From NCBI RefSeq assembly GCF_013408445.1, contig NZ_JACBZL010000001.1, positions 1,240,001 to 1,304,000 on the forward strand: 64,000 bases of DNA. The letters are read 5' to 3'. The notes under the pieces were generated by a model. It was not told the origin of the DNA. It saw only the letters and a program-made list of their open reading frames with translations, and made no database searches. Source of the DNA: Corynebacterium tuberculostearicum. GTDB lineage: Bacteria; Actinomycetota; Actinomycetes; Mycobacteriales; Mycobacteriaceae. Both the position numbers and the translations under genes were made by a program. Below are positions 25,845 to 34,624 of the stretch, piece by piece (the stretch's first letter is position 1; the number at the start of each line of letters is the position of its first letter).

Positions 25845-26993
25845 CTAGTCCTCGTTTTTCAGTTGTTCGCGCAGCTGCTGAAAGTACTCGCGGGCAGCCT
25901 GGGGCTGCGCGGTGGAGTGCTGGCCCTGCTGCGGCTGCGGCTCTGCCTGCTGGTTCTCGGAGCGTTGCTGCTCAGCGCGCTGGGAAGCGGCGATGGCTTC
26001 GCGCTTAGCGCGTTCGGCCTGTCGCTTAGATTCGCGCTCGATTTCTTCGGCGCGGGAAGGCTTCTTAGGCTGCGGGCGACGGCGCTGCGACGGCTCCTCG
26101 GCGGAGTCGAGGGCGCGGTTGGCCATGAGCACGTCGCGCATGCCGCTGAAAAGATCGCCCATCCCCTGCGGGTTGGAAGGCATGTAAAGAACGGACGCCT
26201 GGCCGTTGTGGGAGACGTCGACCATTGCGTCGAGGTACTGGGAAACCAGCATGAGGGCTTCGGGGGATTCTTCCACGCCGGCGTCGCGAAGCATCTCGTA
26301 CTGCTGGGCAATGCCCTCGACGATTTCCTTGCGCTGGTCGGCGACGCCGCGGCCCTGCAGCTTCTTCGCCTCGGCTGCACCCTCAGCTTCCTTCACCACG
26401 CGGATCTTCTCAGCCTCCGCCTGGGCGACGGCCGCCTCGCGCTCGCGCTGCGCCGCGTTAATCGAGTTCATGGACTCGCGCACCCGGGAATCGGGGCGGA
26501 TATCGGTGACCAAGGTGTTGACGAAGTTCCAGCCGTACTCGGCCATGTTGTCGCGCAAGGAGGCCGCAACATTGCGGGCGATGGTGTCCTTGGAGGAGAA
26601 GGAATCATCTAGGTTCATATTCGCCACGGAGGAACGAACATTGTCCTGAACGTAGGCCACAATCTGCTGCTCGTGATTGGAGAGCATGTAGTACGCCTCG
26701 CGCTCGCGACCCTGGACTACCTCGTACTGCACGGCGACAGGGATTTGGACGAAGACATTGTCCTTCGTCTTGGTCTCCACCATCACGTCCAGCTGGCGCA
26801 CCTGCAGCGAAATCTTATCGCGTACACGGTCCACCCACGGCATTTTAAAGTGCAGGCCAGCATGCGCCACCTTTTGGAATTTACCCAATCGCTCCAGAAT
26901 GGCAGCTTCGCGAGTGCGAACGATGAAATAACCATCGAAGAGCGTTCCCAAGATAATCAGCAGGATAATGACTAATACTATGGTGGCAATCAT
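25845..26993 (-). CDS. SPFH/Band 7 membrane protein (stomatin/HflC-like)
   Basis: A 382-aa prohibitin-like protein. A single N-terminal membrane helix (about 2-20) anchors it; the Band 7 domain (about 22-200) contains REAAILERLGKFQKVAHAGLHFKMP and a coiled coil with AQREREAAVAQAEAEKIRVVKEAEGAAEAKK (about 175-215). The last 100 residues are Gln/Glu/Arg-rich and disordered. It may form lipid-raft-like scaffolds or regulate a membrane protease. The partner NfeD gene often found with such proteins is not adjacent. GGGAG precedes the ATG. Confidence 0.92.
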   Translation of the reverse strand: MIATIVLVIILLIILGTLFDGYFIVRTREAAILERLGKFQKVAHAGLHFKMPWVDRVRDKISLQVRQLDVMVETKTKDNVFVQIPVAVQYEVVQGREREAYYMLSNHEQQIVAYVQDNVRSSVANMNLDDSFSSKDTIARNVAASLRDNMAEYGWNFVNTLVTDIRPDSRVRESMNSINAAQREREAAVAQAEAEKIRVVKEAEGAAEAKKLQGRGVADQRKEIVEGIAQQYEMLRDAGVEESPEALMLVSQYLDAMVDVSHNGQASVLYMPSNPQGMGDLFSGMRDVLMANRALDSAEEPSQRRRPQPKKPSRAEEIERESKRQAERAKREAIAASQRAEQQRSENQQAEPQPQQGQHSTAQPQAAREYFQQLREQLKNED

Positions 26994-27052
26994 TGAGTCT
27001 CCCTAAATGTCGTAATGATCACTAATATTTTCGCATAGGAAATAGCGAAATG

Positions 27053-28291
27053 CTAGTGATCGTCGATAAGCGAAAAGAGCTTTCCCAAGATGGTCGCACC
27101 ATCCTCGCGAATGCCGTTGTGCTGGAACTCATTGTTGATCCACGGCCGCAGGTCTCCCAGGTGCGCGGCCGTAGCCAAGGACTCCTCGAGCGGGACGAAA
27201 ATATCATCGACGTAGATGGCCGCAGCCGTGGTGGGTACCTCGCCCAGCGCATAGGGCGGGGAGAATTCGTGGCGGGCGAGGCCATGGGCGGCGTCGGCAA
27301 ACGCGTGCAAGGCCGGGTCCTCGTCGAACTGCCAGGGGAAAATGTGCTCCCCGGTCAGCCAGGTACCGGCCTCCGCAAATTCCGGAAATTCCTCGCGCAC
27401 GCGGTGCGCCGCCCAGTTCGTAGCGGCCTGGCCACCGGCGCCGCCGTAAATCGACTCATGGATTGCGGCGTACAACGGAGCATCCGCAAAGCTCACGCGC
27501 TGGCCGACGTCCGCCAGGAAGTCACCCCGCAACCGCTTCTCCCCCGCTACGGTGCGGAAGGGCTCTTCCAGCAGATAGGCCAGCGAATCAAAGCCGGTGC
27601 CGCGGCCGAGCTCGATGCCGATAGTGCGAAACCGCAGTGCGGACAAGCGCTCACCGGTAGGAAGCCGCTCATCCGAATTGTCGAGGTGGGAAATGATCTC
27701 CTCGATCCGGCCCTGTGCCCACGGGAATTCGCGGTAGAAGCGCTCCTGGCGGGCCTTGAGTTTGCTGAAGGTAGCGCGGTAAAGATCGTCCGCGCCTTTC
27801 AGCGTGGGGATACCGCCGGTGAAGAAGGCATGCTCGACGCGCTCGGGCGCTTGGGAAAGGTAGGCGGTGATACAAAAGCCGCCGAAGGATTGGCCGAACA
27901 GCGACCATTTCTCGAGTCCGAGGTGCTCGCGCAGGCGCTCGGCATCGCGGACGATATTGTCTTGGCGCAGCAACGCCAAGTGCCCTGCAGTGCGCTCTGC
28001 GGCCGGGCTAAGCGCGTCAATGCGGTTTGAGCGGCCGGTGCCGCGCTGATCCATGAGGAAAACGCGGTAGCGCTCTAGCGCCTTGCCAATCAGCCCCGTA
28101 GGCGCCAGCGGCCGAGGCGCCGGGAAACCGGGACCGCCCTGCAGGTATAGCAATGCGGGCAGGTCCTCGCCGCCGGGAGGGATTATTTCGCGGGCGTAAA
28201 GCCCAAAAGTCCCGTGGGGATTGGAATAATCCCACGGGACTTCTAGGTGGTGCTCTTTAATTGTGTGGCCGAAGCGGCGATAGGAGGTCAT
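27053..28291 (-). CDS. alpha/beta hydrolase, prolyl iminopeptidase-like (S33)
   Basis: 412 aa. The S33 oxyanion motif GGPG (in YLQGGPGFP), MDQRGTGRS and the nucleophile elbow GQSFGG are present, and the C-terminal part holds the His region (AAHLGDLRPWINNEFQHNG). Proteins of this size remove N-terminal proline or alanine from peptides. An upstream AGGAGG supports the ATG. It is separated from pflA by only 11 bp and could be transcribed with the pfl operon, though its role there is unclear. Confidence 0.87.
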   Translation of the reverse strand: MTSYRRFGHTIKEHHLEVPWDYSNPHGTFGLYAREIIPPGGEDLPALLYLQGGPGFPAPRPLAPTGLIGKALERYRVFLMDQRGTGRSNRIDALSPAAERTAGHLALLRQDNIVRDAERLREHLGLEKWSLFGQSFGGFCITAYLSQAPERVEHAFFTGGIPTLKGADDLYRATFSKLKARQERFYREFPWAQGRIEEIISHLDNSDERLPTGERLSALRFRTIGIELGRGTGFDSLAYLLEEPFRTVAGEKRLRGDFLADVGQRVSFADAPLYAAIHESIYGGAGGQAATNWAAHRVREEFPEFAEAGTWLTGEHIFPWQFDEDPALHAFADAAHGLARHEFSPPYALGEVPTTAAAIYVDDIFVPLEESLATAAHLGDLRPWINNEFQHNGIREDGATILGKLFSLIDDH

Positions 28292-28302
28292 GTCCTCCCA
28301 GG

Positions 28303-29172
28303 CTAGTGGACTTCCAGACCCTTCGAGCGGAAGACGTCGCGGATTTTCTCCACATCCTCCGGCTTCGGTGGCTTCGTGTCAGCTAGCTGGTAGTTCATAC
28401 CCAAGTTATCCCACTTGTCCTTGCCCATATTGTGGAAAGGCAGGACCTCAACGCGCTCAACGTTGGATTTCCAACGCGCCACGATGTTGGCCACATTTTC
28501 CACGTTCTCTGGCGAGTCCGTGAGGTCTGGCACCACCACGAAGCGGATCCACACCGCCTTGCCCATCTTGTTTAGCCTGTCGCCGAAGTCCAGCGTGGGC
28601 TGGAGTTCGCGCTGAGTGACCTTGCGATAGGTTTCCTCGTCGCCCGACTTGACGTCGAGAAGCACGAGGTCGATATTGTCCAGGTCCTCGTCACGCAAAC
28701 GCGCACCGAGATAACCGGCAGTATCGATGGTGGTGTGGATGCCCGCATCGTGAACTTCCTTCAGCACGCGGCGCGTGAAAGAAAGTTGGAAGAGGGGTTC
28801 ACCACCGGAGATGGTGAGACCGCCACCGGAAGCGTTGAAGATTGGCTTATAACGCTTAATGCGCTTGACCACATCCTCGACCCGCTCTAGCGTGCCGGTC
28901 TTCATCTCCCAGGTGTCTGGGTTATGGCAGTACTGGCAGCGCAGTGGGCAGCCGGACATGAACATCGTCATGCGGGTACCCGGGCCATCGACGGCGGTCA
29001 CGAGCTCCCAAGAGTGCACGAGGGCAATATCGCCGGTACGGCGCGCCTCCATGAGTTCGGGGCGGGTAATGTCATCGAATTGAGCGTCGTCTCCCAGGCC
29101 CGCGGCCGCGCCGCGGACTCGCTCTCCCTCTTCAGGAGAGAGGGTAACGACACCAGTAACGCCATCTGCCAT
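28303..29172 (-). CDS. pflA: pyruvate formate-lyase activating enzyme
   Basis: A radical SAM enzyme that uses a 4Fe-4S cluster and SAM to place the glycyl radical on pyruvate formate-lyase. The cluster motif CPLRCQYC gives C75, C79 and C82. An N-terminal extension of about 45 residues is longer than in E. coli PflA (246 aa); here 289 aa. Its ATG follows the stop of the glycyl-radical subunit gene by 2 bp, so activator and substrate are made together. Conserved GGEP and SAM-binding segments are present. Confidence 0.94.
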   Translation of the reverse strand: MADGVTGVVTLSPEEGERVRGAAAGLGDDAQFDDITRPELMEARRTGDIALVHSWELVTAVDGPGTRMTMFMSGCPLRCQYCHNPDTWEMKTGTLERVEDVVKRIKRYKPIFNASGGGLTISGGEPLFQLSFTRRVLKEVHDAGIHTTIDTAGYLGARLRDEDLDNIDLVLLDVKSGDEETYRKVTQRELQPTLDFGDRLNKMGKAVWIRFVVVPDLTDSPENVENVANIVARWKSNVERVEVLPFHNMGKDKWDNLGMNYQLADTKPPKPEDVEKIRDVFRSKGLEVH

Positions 29173-29174
29173 GA

Positions 29175-29426
29175 TTAGGAACCCTGGTGGAAGGTGCGGG
29201 AGATAACGTCGAGCTGCTGCTCCTTGGTCAGCTTGACAAAGTTGACAGCGTAGCCAGAGACGCGAACGGTGAGGTTCGGGTACTTCTCTGGGTGCTCAAC
29301 GGCGTCCTCGAGGGTGGACTTGTCCAGCACGTTGATGTTTGCGTGGTACAGACCAGAGTTCATCTGGTGTGCATCGCGGTTTGCCTTCATTGCTGACATG
29401 CGGTCTTCGAAAGTTGGGGTTGCCAT
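29175..29426 (-). CDS. separate glycyl-radical domain of pyruvate formate-lyase
   Basis: 83 aa, equal to the C-terminal domain of Pfl[10 protein letters not shown] carries the glycyl-radical Gly (G58), and [18 protein letters not shown] plus [14 protein letters not shown] match the last 55 residues of E. coli PflB almost residue by residue. It resembles GrcA/YfiD, the stand-alone spare radical domain. Here it appears to be an obligatory second subunit, since the pflB upstream lacks this domain. A strong AAAGGAG at the right distance makes it a true gene, not a frameshift tail. The first 25 residues do not match PFL. The next gene, pflA, starts 2 bp later. Confidence 0.9.
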   Translation of the reverse strand: MATPTFEDRMSAMKANRDAHQMNSGLYHANINVLDKSTLEDAVEHPEKYPNLTVRVSGYAVNFVKLTKEQQLDVISRTFHQGS

Positions 29427-29468
29427 GATTTTCTCCTTTTCGAGATGGTTGAGGGGGGTTAGTGGTTT

Positions 29469-31556
29469 TTACTTCTCCATGATGAAGCCAGCATCCAGAA
29501 CGCCCACCAAGTTATTGATGCGCTCTTCTGGGGTGCGGCCCAATCCGGAAGGAGTAATGGTGTTGGTCAGCGAGATGCCGTCCAAGGCGTCCTTGTAATC
29601 CAGCTTGCCGACGGACAGCATGGAAGCAACCATGCCGTGGCTGTCAGCACCGTTTTCAGGGTTAGCGCCTGGGGAGAACGGCGTGCCGGCCTTGTGGCCC
29701 GACGGGAAGGCGCCTGTTGCCTTGCCGTAGACCACGTTCGAGGTAATGGTCAGCACGGACTGGGTTGGGATGGCATTACGGTACATCGGGATGGCCTTAA
29801 TCTTTTCCATCACGGTGTGGACAATGGTAGCGGCGATATCATCGGCGCGGTCATCATCGTTGCCGTAGAACGGGAAGTCACCTTCGGTGACGTAGTCCGT
29901 AATCAGGCCGGTCTCGTCGCGTACCGGGGTGACCTTAGCGTACTTGATAGCAGCCAGGGAGTCGGCGACGATGGACAGGCCGGCGATGCCGCAGCCCATG
30001 GAGCGGACGATATTGGAATCGTGCAGCGCCATCTCGACTGCCTCGTAGGCGTACTTGTCGTGGGAGTAGTGGATGATGTTGAGGGCTTCTACGTAGGTGC
30101 CAACAACCCAGTCCAGCATCTCCTCGTACTTCTGCCATACCTCGTCGAAGTCCAGCGGGCCGTCGCCCTTGATGGGCTCGTAGCCTTCGACAACCTGCTT
30201 GCCGGATACCTCATCGCGGCCACCGTTGATGGCGTAGAGCAGAGCCTTTGCGGCGTTCACACGAGCGCCGAAGAACTGCATCTGCTTGCCAACTTCCATC
30301 GGGGAGACACAGCAAGCAATTGCGGCGTCGTCGCCCCACTGCTCACGAATCTGGCGGTCAGACTCGTACTGGATGGAGGAGGTCTCAATGGAGATGTGGG
30401 CACAGAATTCCTTGTAGCCCTCTGGCAGCTTCGGATCCCAGAAGATGGTGATGTTTGGCTCAGGTGATGGGCCAAGGTTAACCAGGGTCTGCAGCAGACG
30501 GAAGGAAGTCTTGGTGACCATGTGACGTCCGTCGTTGCCAAAGCCAGCGTCGGACCAGGTTGCCCAGTATGGGTCGCCGGAGAAGATCTGGTCGTAGTCG
30601 ATGGTGCGCAGGAAGCGAACGATACGCAGCTTGAGAACCAGGGAGTCGATGATCTCCTGGGCGTCTTCCTCGGTGATGATGCCAGCAGCGAGGTCGCGCT
30701 CGAAGTAGCAATCGAAGAAGGCGGACAGGCGGCCGATGGACATTGCGGCGCCATCCTGGGACTTAATGGAAGCCAGGTAGCCGAAGTAGGTCCACTGTAC
30801 TGCCTCGTGAGCGGTCTTGGCCGGCTGGGAGATGTCGAAGCCGTAGGACTCGGCCATCTTCTTGAGCTTCTTCAGGGCCTTGATCTGCTCGGAGTGCTCC
30901 TCGCGGAAGCGTGCCCAGTGCTCAGAGAAGCCAGCATCTGCGACGGAATCGCGGGAAGCCTGCTTTTCCTCGATCAGGTAATCCACACCATAAAGTGCGA
31001 CACGGCGGTAGTCGCCGATGATGCGGCCACGGCCGTAAGCATCCGGCAGGCCGGTGATGATGTGTGATGAACGAGCAGCGCGGATGCGCGGGGTGTAGAT
31101 ATCGAAGACCGCATCGTTGTGGGTCTTGCGGTAACGGGTGAAGATCTTCTCCACCTCAGGATCTACTTCCTTGCCCGCTTCGGCGATAGCCTGCTTGACC
31201 ATGCGCCAGCCACCGAACGGCATCATGGCGCGCTTCAGCGGGGTATCAGTCTGCAGGCCGACGATAACGTCGTCGTCCTCTGAGATGTAGCCGGCCGGGA
31301 AGGCGTCGATATCGGTCGGGGTGTGGGTGTCAACGTCGTAAACGCGCTGCTCGCGCTCGACGGACAGATACTTCTTTTCCAGGGTGTCCCAGACGCGCTT
31401 GGTCTTCTCGGTCGGGCCTGCCAGGAAGCTGGAGTCACCGTCGTACGGCGTGTAGTTGCGCTGGATGAAGTCGCGGACGTTAATGCCCTCGGTCCATGGA
31501 CCGGACTCAAATCCCTTCCAAGCTTCAAACTGTTGAGGCTGCGTTGCGGTAGTCAT
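29469..31556 (-). CDS. pflB: pyruvate formate-lyase large subunit lacking the glycyl-radical domain
   Basis: Converts pyruvate and CoA to acetyl-CoA and formate in anaerobic growth. 695 aa instead of about 760. The catalytic pair is intact: C415-C416 in IACCVSPME. The barrel is complete (GWRMVKQA, AYGRGRIIGDYRR, FFGARVNAAKALLYAINGG). The chain ends at LVGVLDAGFIMEK, the point where E. coli PflB passes LAGLMDGYFHHE, so the radical-bearing segment is missing and is supplied by the 29175-29426 gene. The stop is followed by 42 bp and a fresh ribosome-binding site. Three co-directional genes (pflB, radical domain, pflA) form the operon. Confidence 0.93.
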   Translation of the reverse strand: MTTATQPQQFEAWKGFESGPWTEGINVRDFIQRNYTPYDGDSSFLAGPTEKTKRVWDTLEKKYLSVEREQRVYDVDTHTPTDIDAFPAGYISEDDDVIVGLQTDTPLKRAMMPFGGWRMVKQAIAEAGKEVDPEVEKIFTRYRKTHNDAVFDIYTPRIRAARSSHIITGLPDAYGRGRIIGDYRRVALYGVDYLIEEKQASRDSVADAGFSEHWARFREEHSEQIKALKKLKKMAESYGFDISQPAKTAHEAVQWTYFGYLASIKSQDGAAMSIGRLSAFFDCYFERDLAAGIITEEDAQEIIDSLVLKLRIVRFLRTIDYDQIFSGDPYWATWSDAGFGNDGRHMVTKTSFRLLQTLVNLGPSPEPNITIFWDPKLPEGYKEFCAHISIETSSIQYESDRQIREQWGDDAAIACCVSPMEVGKQMQFFGARVNAAKALLYAINGGRDEVSGKQVVEGYEPIKGDGPLDFDEVWQKYEEMLDWVVGTYVEALNIIHYSHDKYAYEAVEMALHDSNIVRSMGCGIAGLSIVADSLAAIKYAKVTPVRDETGLITDYVTEGDFPFYGNDDDRADDIAATIVHTVMEKIKAIPMYRNAIPTQSVLTITSNVVYGKATGAFPSGHKAGTPFSPGANPENGADSHGMVASMLSVGKLDYKDALDGISLTNTITPSGLGRTPEERINNLVGVLDAGFIMEK

Positions 31557-31872
31557 AATTCCCTTCTTTCGGGCGAATTTCTAGCAGGGGATAAATGCCG
31601 CTTTCTTCGAGCCACAGCACCAAGCCCCTCTGGCCTCAATTGTTGACCAATTCCCTGGTAATAACAAGTCTCGCAAACGTTTGAAAGCTAAGTAATAAAC
31701 CGGTCGTGTTGTTTCGCAGGTGAGTGATTTTATGCAGTACGCACGTACGTCTTCCATCGGGGGTGAAATAGCCCCGAACGTGTTCCTCATCACCACTAAA
31801 TTTTGGCCGCTACCTGCGCGAACCTCTACTGTTAATCCCGTTCAGCTTCGCTTCCGCACAAAGGAGGACTTC
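31557..31872. other. divergent intergenic region of pflB and the purine permease
   Basis: 316 bp without a supported gene, although a frame continuous with the permease runs in from 31720. It holds a perfect palindrome CAAACGTTTG (31674-31683) and a partial one around ACGTACGT (31744-31751). Either could be an operator for the divergent genes; I find no clear GlxR or oxygen-regulator consensus. Confidence 0.4.
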
Positions 31873-33783
31873 GTGGCTTCCCAGCCCAAGCATCCAGTAG
31901 ATATCGTCCCACCCGCCCCCAAACTAGCCGCCTTGGGTTTACAGCATGTGCTGGCGTTTTATGCCGGCGCAGTCATCGTCCCGCTGCTCATTGCCGGCTC
32001 GCTCAATCTGGATGCGGAAACGACCATCCACCTCATTAATGCGGACCTGTTGACCTGTGGCATAGCTACGATCATTCAGTCCATGGGCGTCGGCAAGCGC
32101 ATAGGCGTGCGCCTGCCCATCGTGCAGGGCGTGACTACTACGGCCGTCTCCCCGATTATTGCCATCGGCCTGGGCGCGACCGACGGCGCGGGTGGGGTGG
32201 CCTCGCTGCCAACCATTTATGGCGCCATTATTGTCGCCGGCCTTTTTACCTTCTTCGCGGCGCCGGTCTTTGGCAAGGTGCTGCGCTTCTTTCCGCCGGT
32301 GGTCACCGGTTCGGTCCTGCTGGTCATGGGTACGTCGCTGTTGGGGGTATCGGCCAATGACTTTGTCAATTACGCCGAGGGAGTGCCGGCCACCCGCGAC
32401 TTGCTCTATGGCTTTGGCACGCTCGCGGTCATCATCTTGGTGCAGCGCTTTTCCTCCGGCTTCCTGGGCACCCTGGCCGTGCTCATCGGCCTAGTCTTAG
32501 GCACGGGCGTGGCGCTCGTGCTTGGCGACGCCTCCTTTGACGAGGTCTCCTCCGCCCCCGCCCTCGGCATTACTACCCCGTTCTACTTCGGCATGCCGAA
32601 GTTTGACCTGGTAGCCATCTTCTCGCTCATCATCGTCATGATCATCACCATGGTGGAGACCACCGGTGACGTCTTTGCCACCGGCGAGATTGTAAAAAAG
32701 CGCATCCGCCGCGATGACGTCGTGCGTGCCATTCGCGCCGATGGCCTGTCCACCCTGGTGGGCGGCGTGATGAACTCCTTCCCCTATACCTGCTTTGCCC
32801 AAAACGTTGGCCTGGTACGCCTGACCAGCGTGAAGTCACGCTGGGTGGCCGTTGCCGCCGCCGGGTTCATGATGGTGCTGGGCATTTTGCCCAAGGCCGG
32901 CGCGGTCGTAGCCTCCATCCCCTCCCCCGTTCTCGGCGGCGCCTCCCTGGCGCTTTTTGCCAACGTGGCGTGGGTGGGCCTACAGACCATCGCCAAGGCC
33001 GATCTTTCCGATGGCCGCAACTCCGTCATCGTCACCTCCGCGCTGGGGCTGGCCATGCTGGTGACCTTCAAGCCGGATATCGCCACCGCCTTCCCGGAGT
33101 GGGCGCAAACCTTCGTCTCCTCTGGCATGTCCATCGGCGCGATTACCGCCATCGTGCTCAACCTTTTGTTCTTCCACACAGGAGGCAAGCAGGGAACGCA
33201 GGTGTCTCGGGCCGTCGGCAAGAGCGTGAGCCTCCAGCAGCTCAACGGCGCCTCCCGCGAGGAATTCGTCTCCGCACTGCGCCCGCTGTTTAATAACGAG
33301 ACCTGGCCGCTGGAGCTGGCGTGGGAGTCGCGTCCCTTCGGCGATGTTAATGAGCTGCGCGCGGCCATTCAGGTGGCCGTGCTGACCGCGGATGATTCCC
33401 GCCGCGCCGCCCTCATCCACGATTACCCGGCCATGGATGAGCTGCTGCTTGCCGACGCCGACGAAGCCGCCACCATCTCCGCTGACCGCGGCTCCCTCGG
33501 TCTGACCGACCTGGATGATGTGCAGACCGAGCGCATCACCGAGCTTTCCGCCGCCTACCGCGAGCGCTTTGACATGCCGTTTGTGGCCTATTTGGATACC
33601 AATGACACCGTCGAGCGCGTCATTGATGCCGGCGTGCGCCGCCTGGCCAACTCCCCGGAGCAGGAAAACCGCACCGCGCTGGGCGAAATCGTAGAAATTG
33701 CCAACGACCGCTTCGATATCCTGCTGGCCGATGCCAACCCGGTCCGCTCCTCGTGGGACCGCAAGTTCACCGAGGTGGACTAG
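31873..33783 (+). CDS. NCS2 purine/xanthine permease fused to an OHCU-decarboxylase-like domain
   Basis: 636 aa. Residues about 10-440 are an NCS2 nucleobase:cation symporter with about 12-14 helices and the segment QGVTTTAVSPIIAIGLGATDGAGG. Residues about 455-625 (LNGASREEFVSALRPLF...YRERFDMPFVAYL...RTALGEIVEIANDRFDIL) resemble 2-oxo-4-hydroxy-4-carboxy-5-ureidoimidazoline decarboxylase (uric acid pathway). The catalytic His of the H-P-x-L motif reads Y518-P-A-M and the Glu of the E-Q pair reads D538, while an Arg near 613 remains. The GTG at 31873 has AAGGAGG five bases upstream, so I reject the longer start at 31720. It suggests uptake of urate or xanthine with a regulatory or weakly active tail. 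Confidence 0.82.
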   Translation: MASQPKHPVDIVPPAPKLAALGLQHVLAFYAGAVIVPLLIAGSLNLDAETTIHLINADLLTCGIATIIQSMGVGKRIGVRLPIVQGVTTTAVSPIIAIGLGATDGAGGVASLPTIYGAIIVAGLFTFFAAPVFGKVLRFFPPVVTGSVLLVMGTSLLGVSANDFVNYAEGVPATRDLLYGFGTLAVIILVQRFSSGFLGTLAVLIGLVLGTGVALVLGDASFDEVSSAPALGITTPFYFGMPKFDLVAIFSLIIVMIITMVETTGDVFATGEIVKKRIRRDDVVRAIRADGLSTLVGGVMNSFPYTCFAQNVGLVRLTSVKSRWVAVAAAGFMMVLGILPKAGAVVASIPSPVLGGASLALFANVAWVGLQTIAKADLSDGRNSVIVTSALGLAMLVTFKPDIATAFPEWAQTFVSSGMSIGAITAIVLNLLFFHTGGKQGTQVSRAVGKSVSLQQLNGASREEFVSALRPLFNNETWPLELAWESRPFGDVNELRAAIQVAVLTADDSRRAALIHDYPAMDELLLADADEAATISADRGSLGLTDLDDVQTERITELSAAYRERFDMPFVAYLDTNDTVERVIDAGVRRLANSPEQENRTALGEIVEIANDRFDILLADANPVRSSWDRKFTEVD

Positions 33784-34374
33784 TTAGCGAAAAGAAAAGT
33801 CCACCTCGGCCTCTGGGTCCACTCCGGAAATAATGCCGGTGTAGAACTGCTTGGCCTGGGATTGGAGGACATCGCGATTATCCGCGATGTCCTCTTTCTT
33901 TTTATCCTCATTGAGGATTTTGGTGATGGTTTCCGCCTTATCGATATCCGGGGTAATCCAACTCAGCGCCCCGTTGTCCTCCACCGCGGTTTCGAAATTC
34001 TCATCCGAGTGCCCGATGAAAATGAACTCGGGGATCTCCACGCGGAAGTGGTGCGGGGATTCTTCTTCCACCTGAACCTGCGAACCTTCGATGCCGAGCT
34101 TGGCACGGTAGGAGTACTTGATGTACTGGGTGCGCTCGCTGCCCGGGACCTGCCAATTCCACAGCTTGCTGGTAGCGGATTCCTCCGATAGGCCCTCGAT
34201 ACCCAGCGAGACGAGCACCACCTGCTCTTCACGCTCCACAGCCTTGATGACCTTGGTATTACTCGATTCGGTCTCCACCTCCACCGGTTCCCGCACCTGC
34301 CAAATGAACACCGCGGCGGCAGCCACGGCGGCAATGAGAATGACGGCGACAAGGGTGGAAAGCAGCTTTTTCAT
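33784..34374 (-). CDS. membrane-anchored protein, DUF4230-like
   Basis: 196 aa from MKKLLS (two upstream codons MVI also possible). One N-terminal membrane helix (about 2-24) anchors an extracytoplasmic domain with many charged residues. The pattern of a short anchored protein with a predicted beta-rich domain recalls DUF4230 proteins, but I can see no decisive motif. Its stop abuts that of the permease gene. Function unknown. Confidence 0.6.
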   Translation of the reverse strand: MKKLLSTLVAVILIAAVAAAAVFIWQVREPVEVETESSNTKVIKAVEREEQVVLVSLGIEGLSEESATSKLWNWQVPGSERTQYIKYSYRAKLGIEGSQVQVEEESPHHFRVEIPEFIFIGHSDENFETAVEDNGALSWITPDIDKAETITKILNEDKKKEDIADNRDVLQSQAKQFYTGIISGVDPEAEVDFSFR

Positions 34375-34414
34375 GATGACCATCTTAGGGCGACTATGCG
34401 GGCGGTGATATGCG

Positions 34415-34449
34415 AAAGCGCCGCCAGCTTCGAGAGCCAGCGGCGCCGA
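34415..34449 (-). terminator. hairpin downstream of tRNA-Leu
   Basis: GCGCCGC (34418-34424) pairs with GCGGCGC (34440-34446), with an inner CAGCTT/GAGCCAG helix; AAA precedes it, so a short T-run follows on the minus strand. Confidence 0.6.
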
Positions 34450-34452
34450 TAG

Positions 34453-34534
34453 TGCGCCCGGTGAGACTTGAACTCACACGTCATAAGACACTAGAACCTA
34501 AATCTAGCGCGTCTGCCAATTCCGCCACGGGCGC
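34453..34534 (-). tRNA. tRNA-Leu (anticodon TAG)
   Basis: On the minus strand: acceptor GCGCCCG/CGGGCGC, anticodon stem CTAGA/TCTAG with loop TTTAGGT giving TAG, a variable arm TGTCTTATGACG, T arm with GTTCAAGTC. Discriminator A. No encoded CCA. Confidence 0.95.
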
Positions 34535-34624
34535 GGGGGACTTGCCATAGTGTACACGGCACGCCGTCAATCCAGAAACCAGGGGTGTTCTGTTTTCCGG
34601 CCGCTGGTGGGTAGGGTGGAACGC

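Noticed and set aside
31720..31872. Longer N-terminus of the purine permease
   Set aside because: The added 51 residues do not look like a membrane or signal segment, and the GTG at 31873 has a perfect AAGGAGG.
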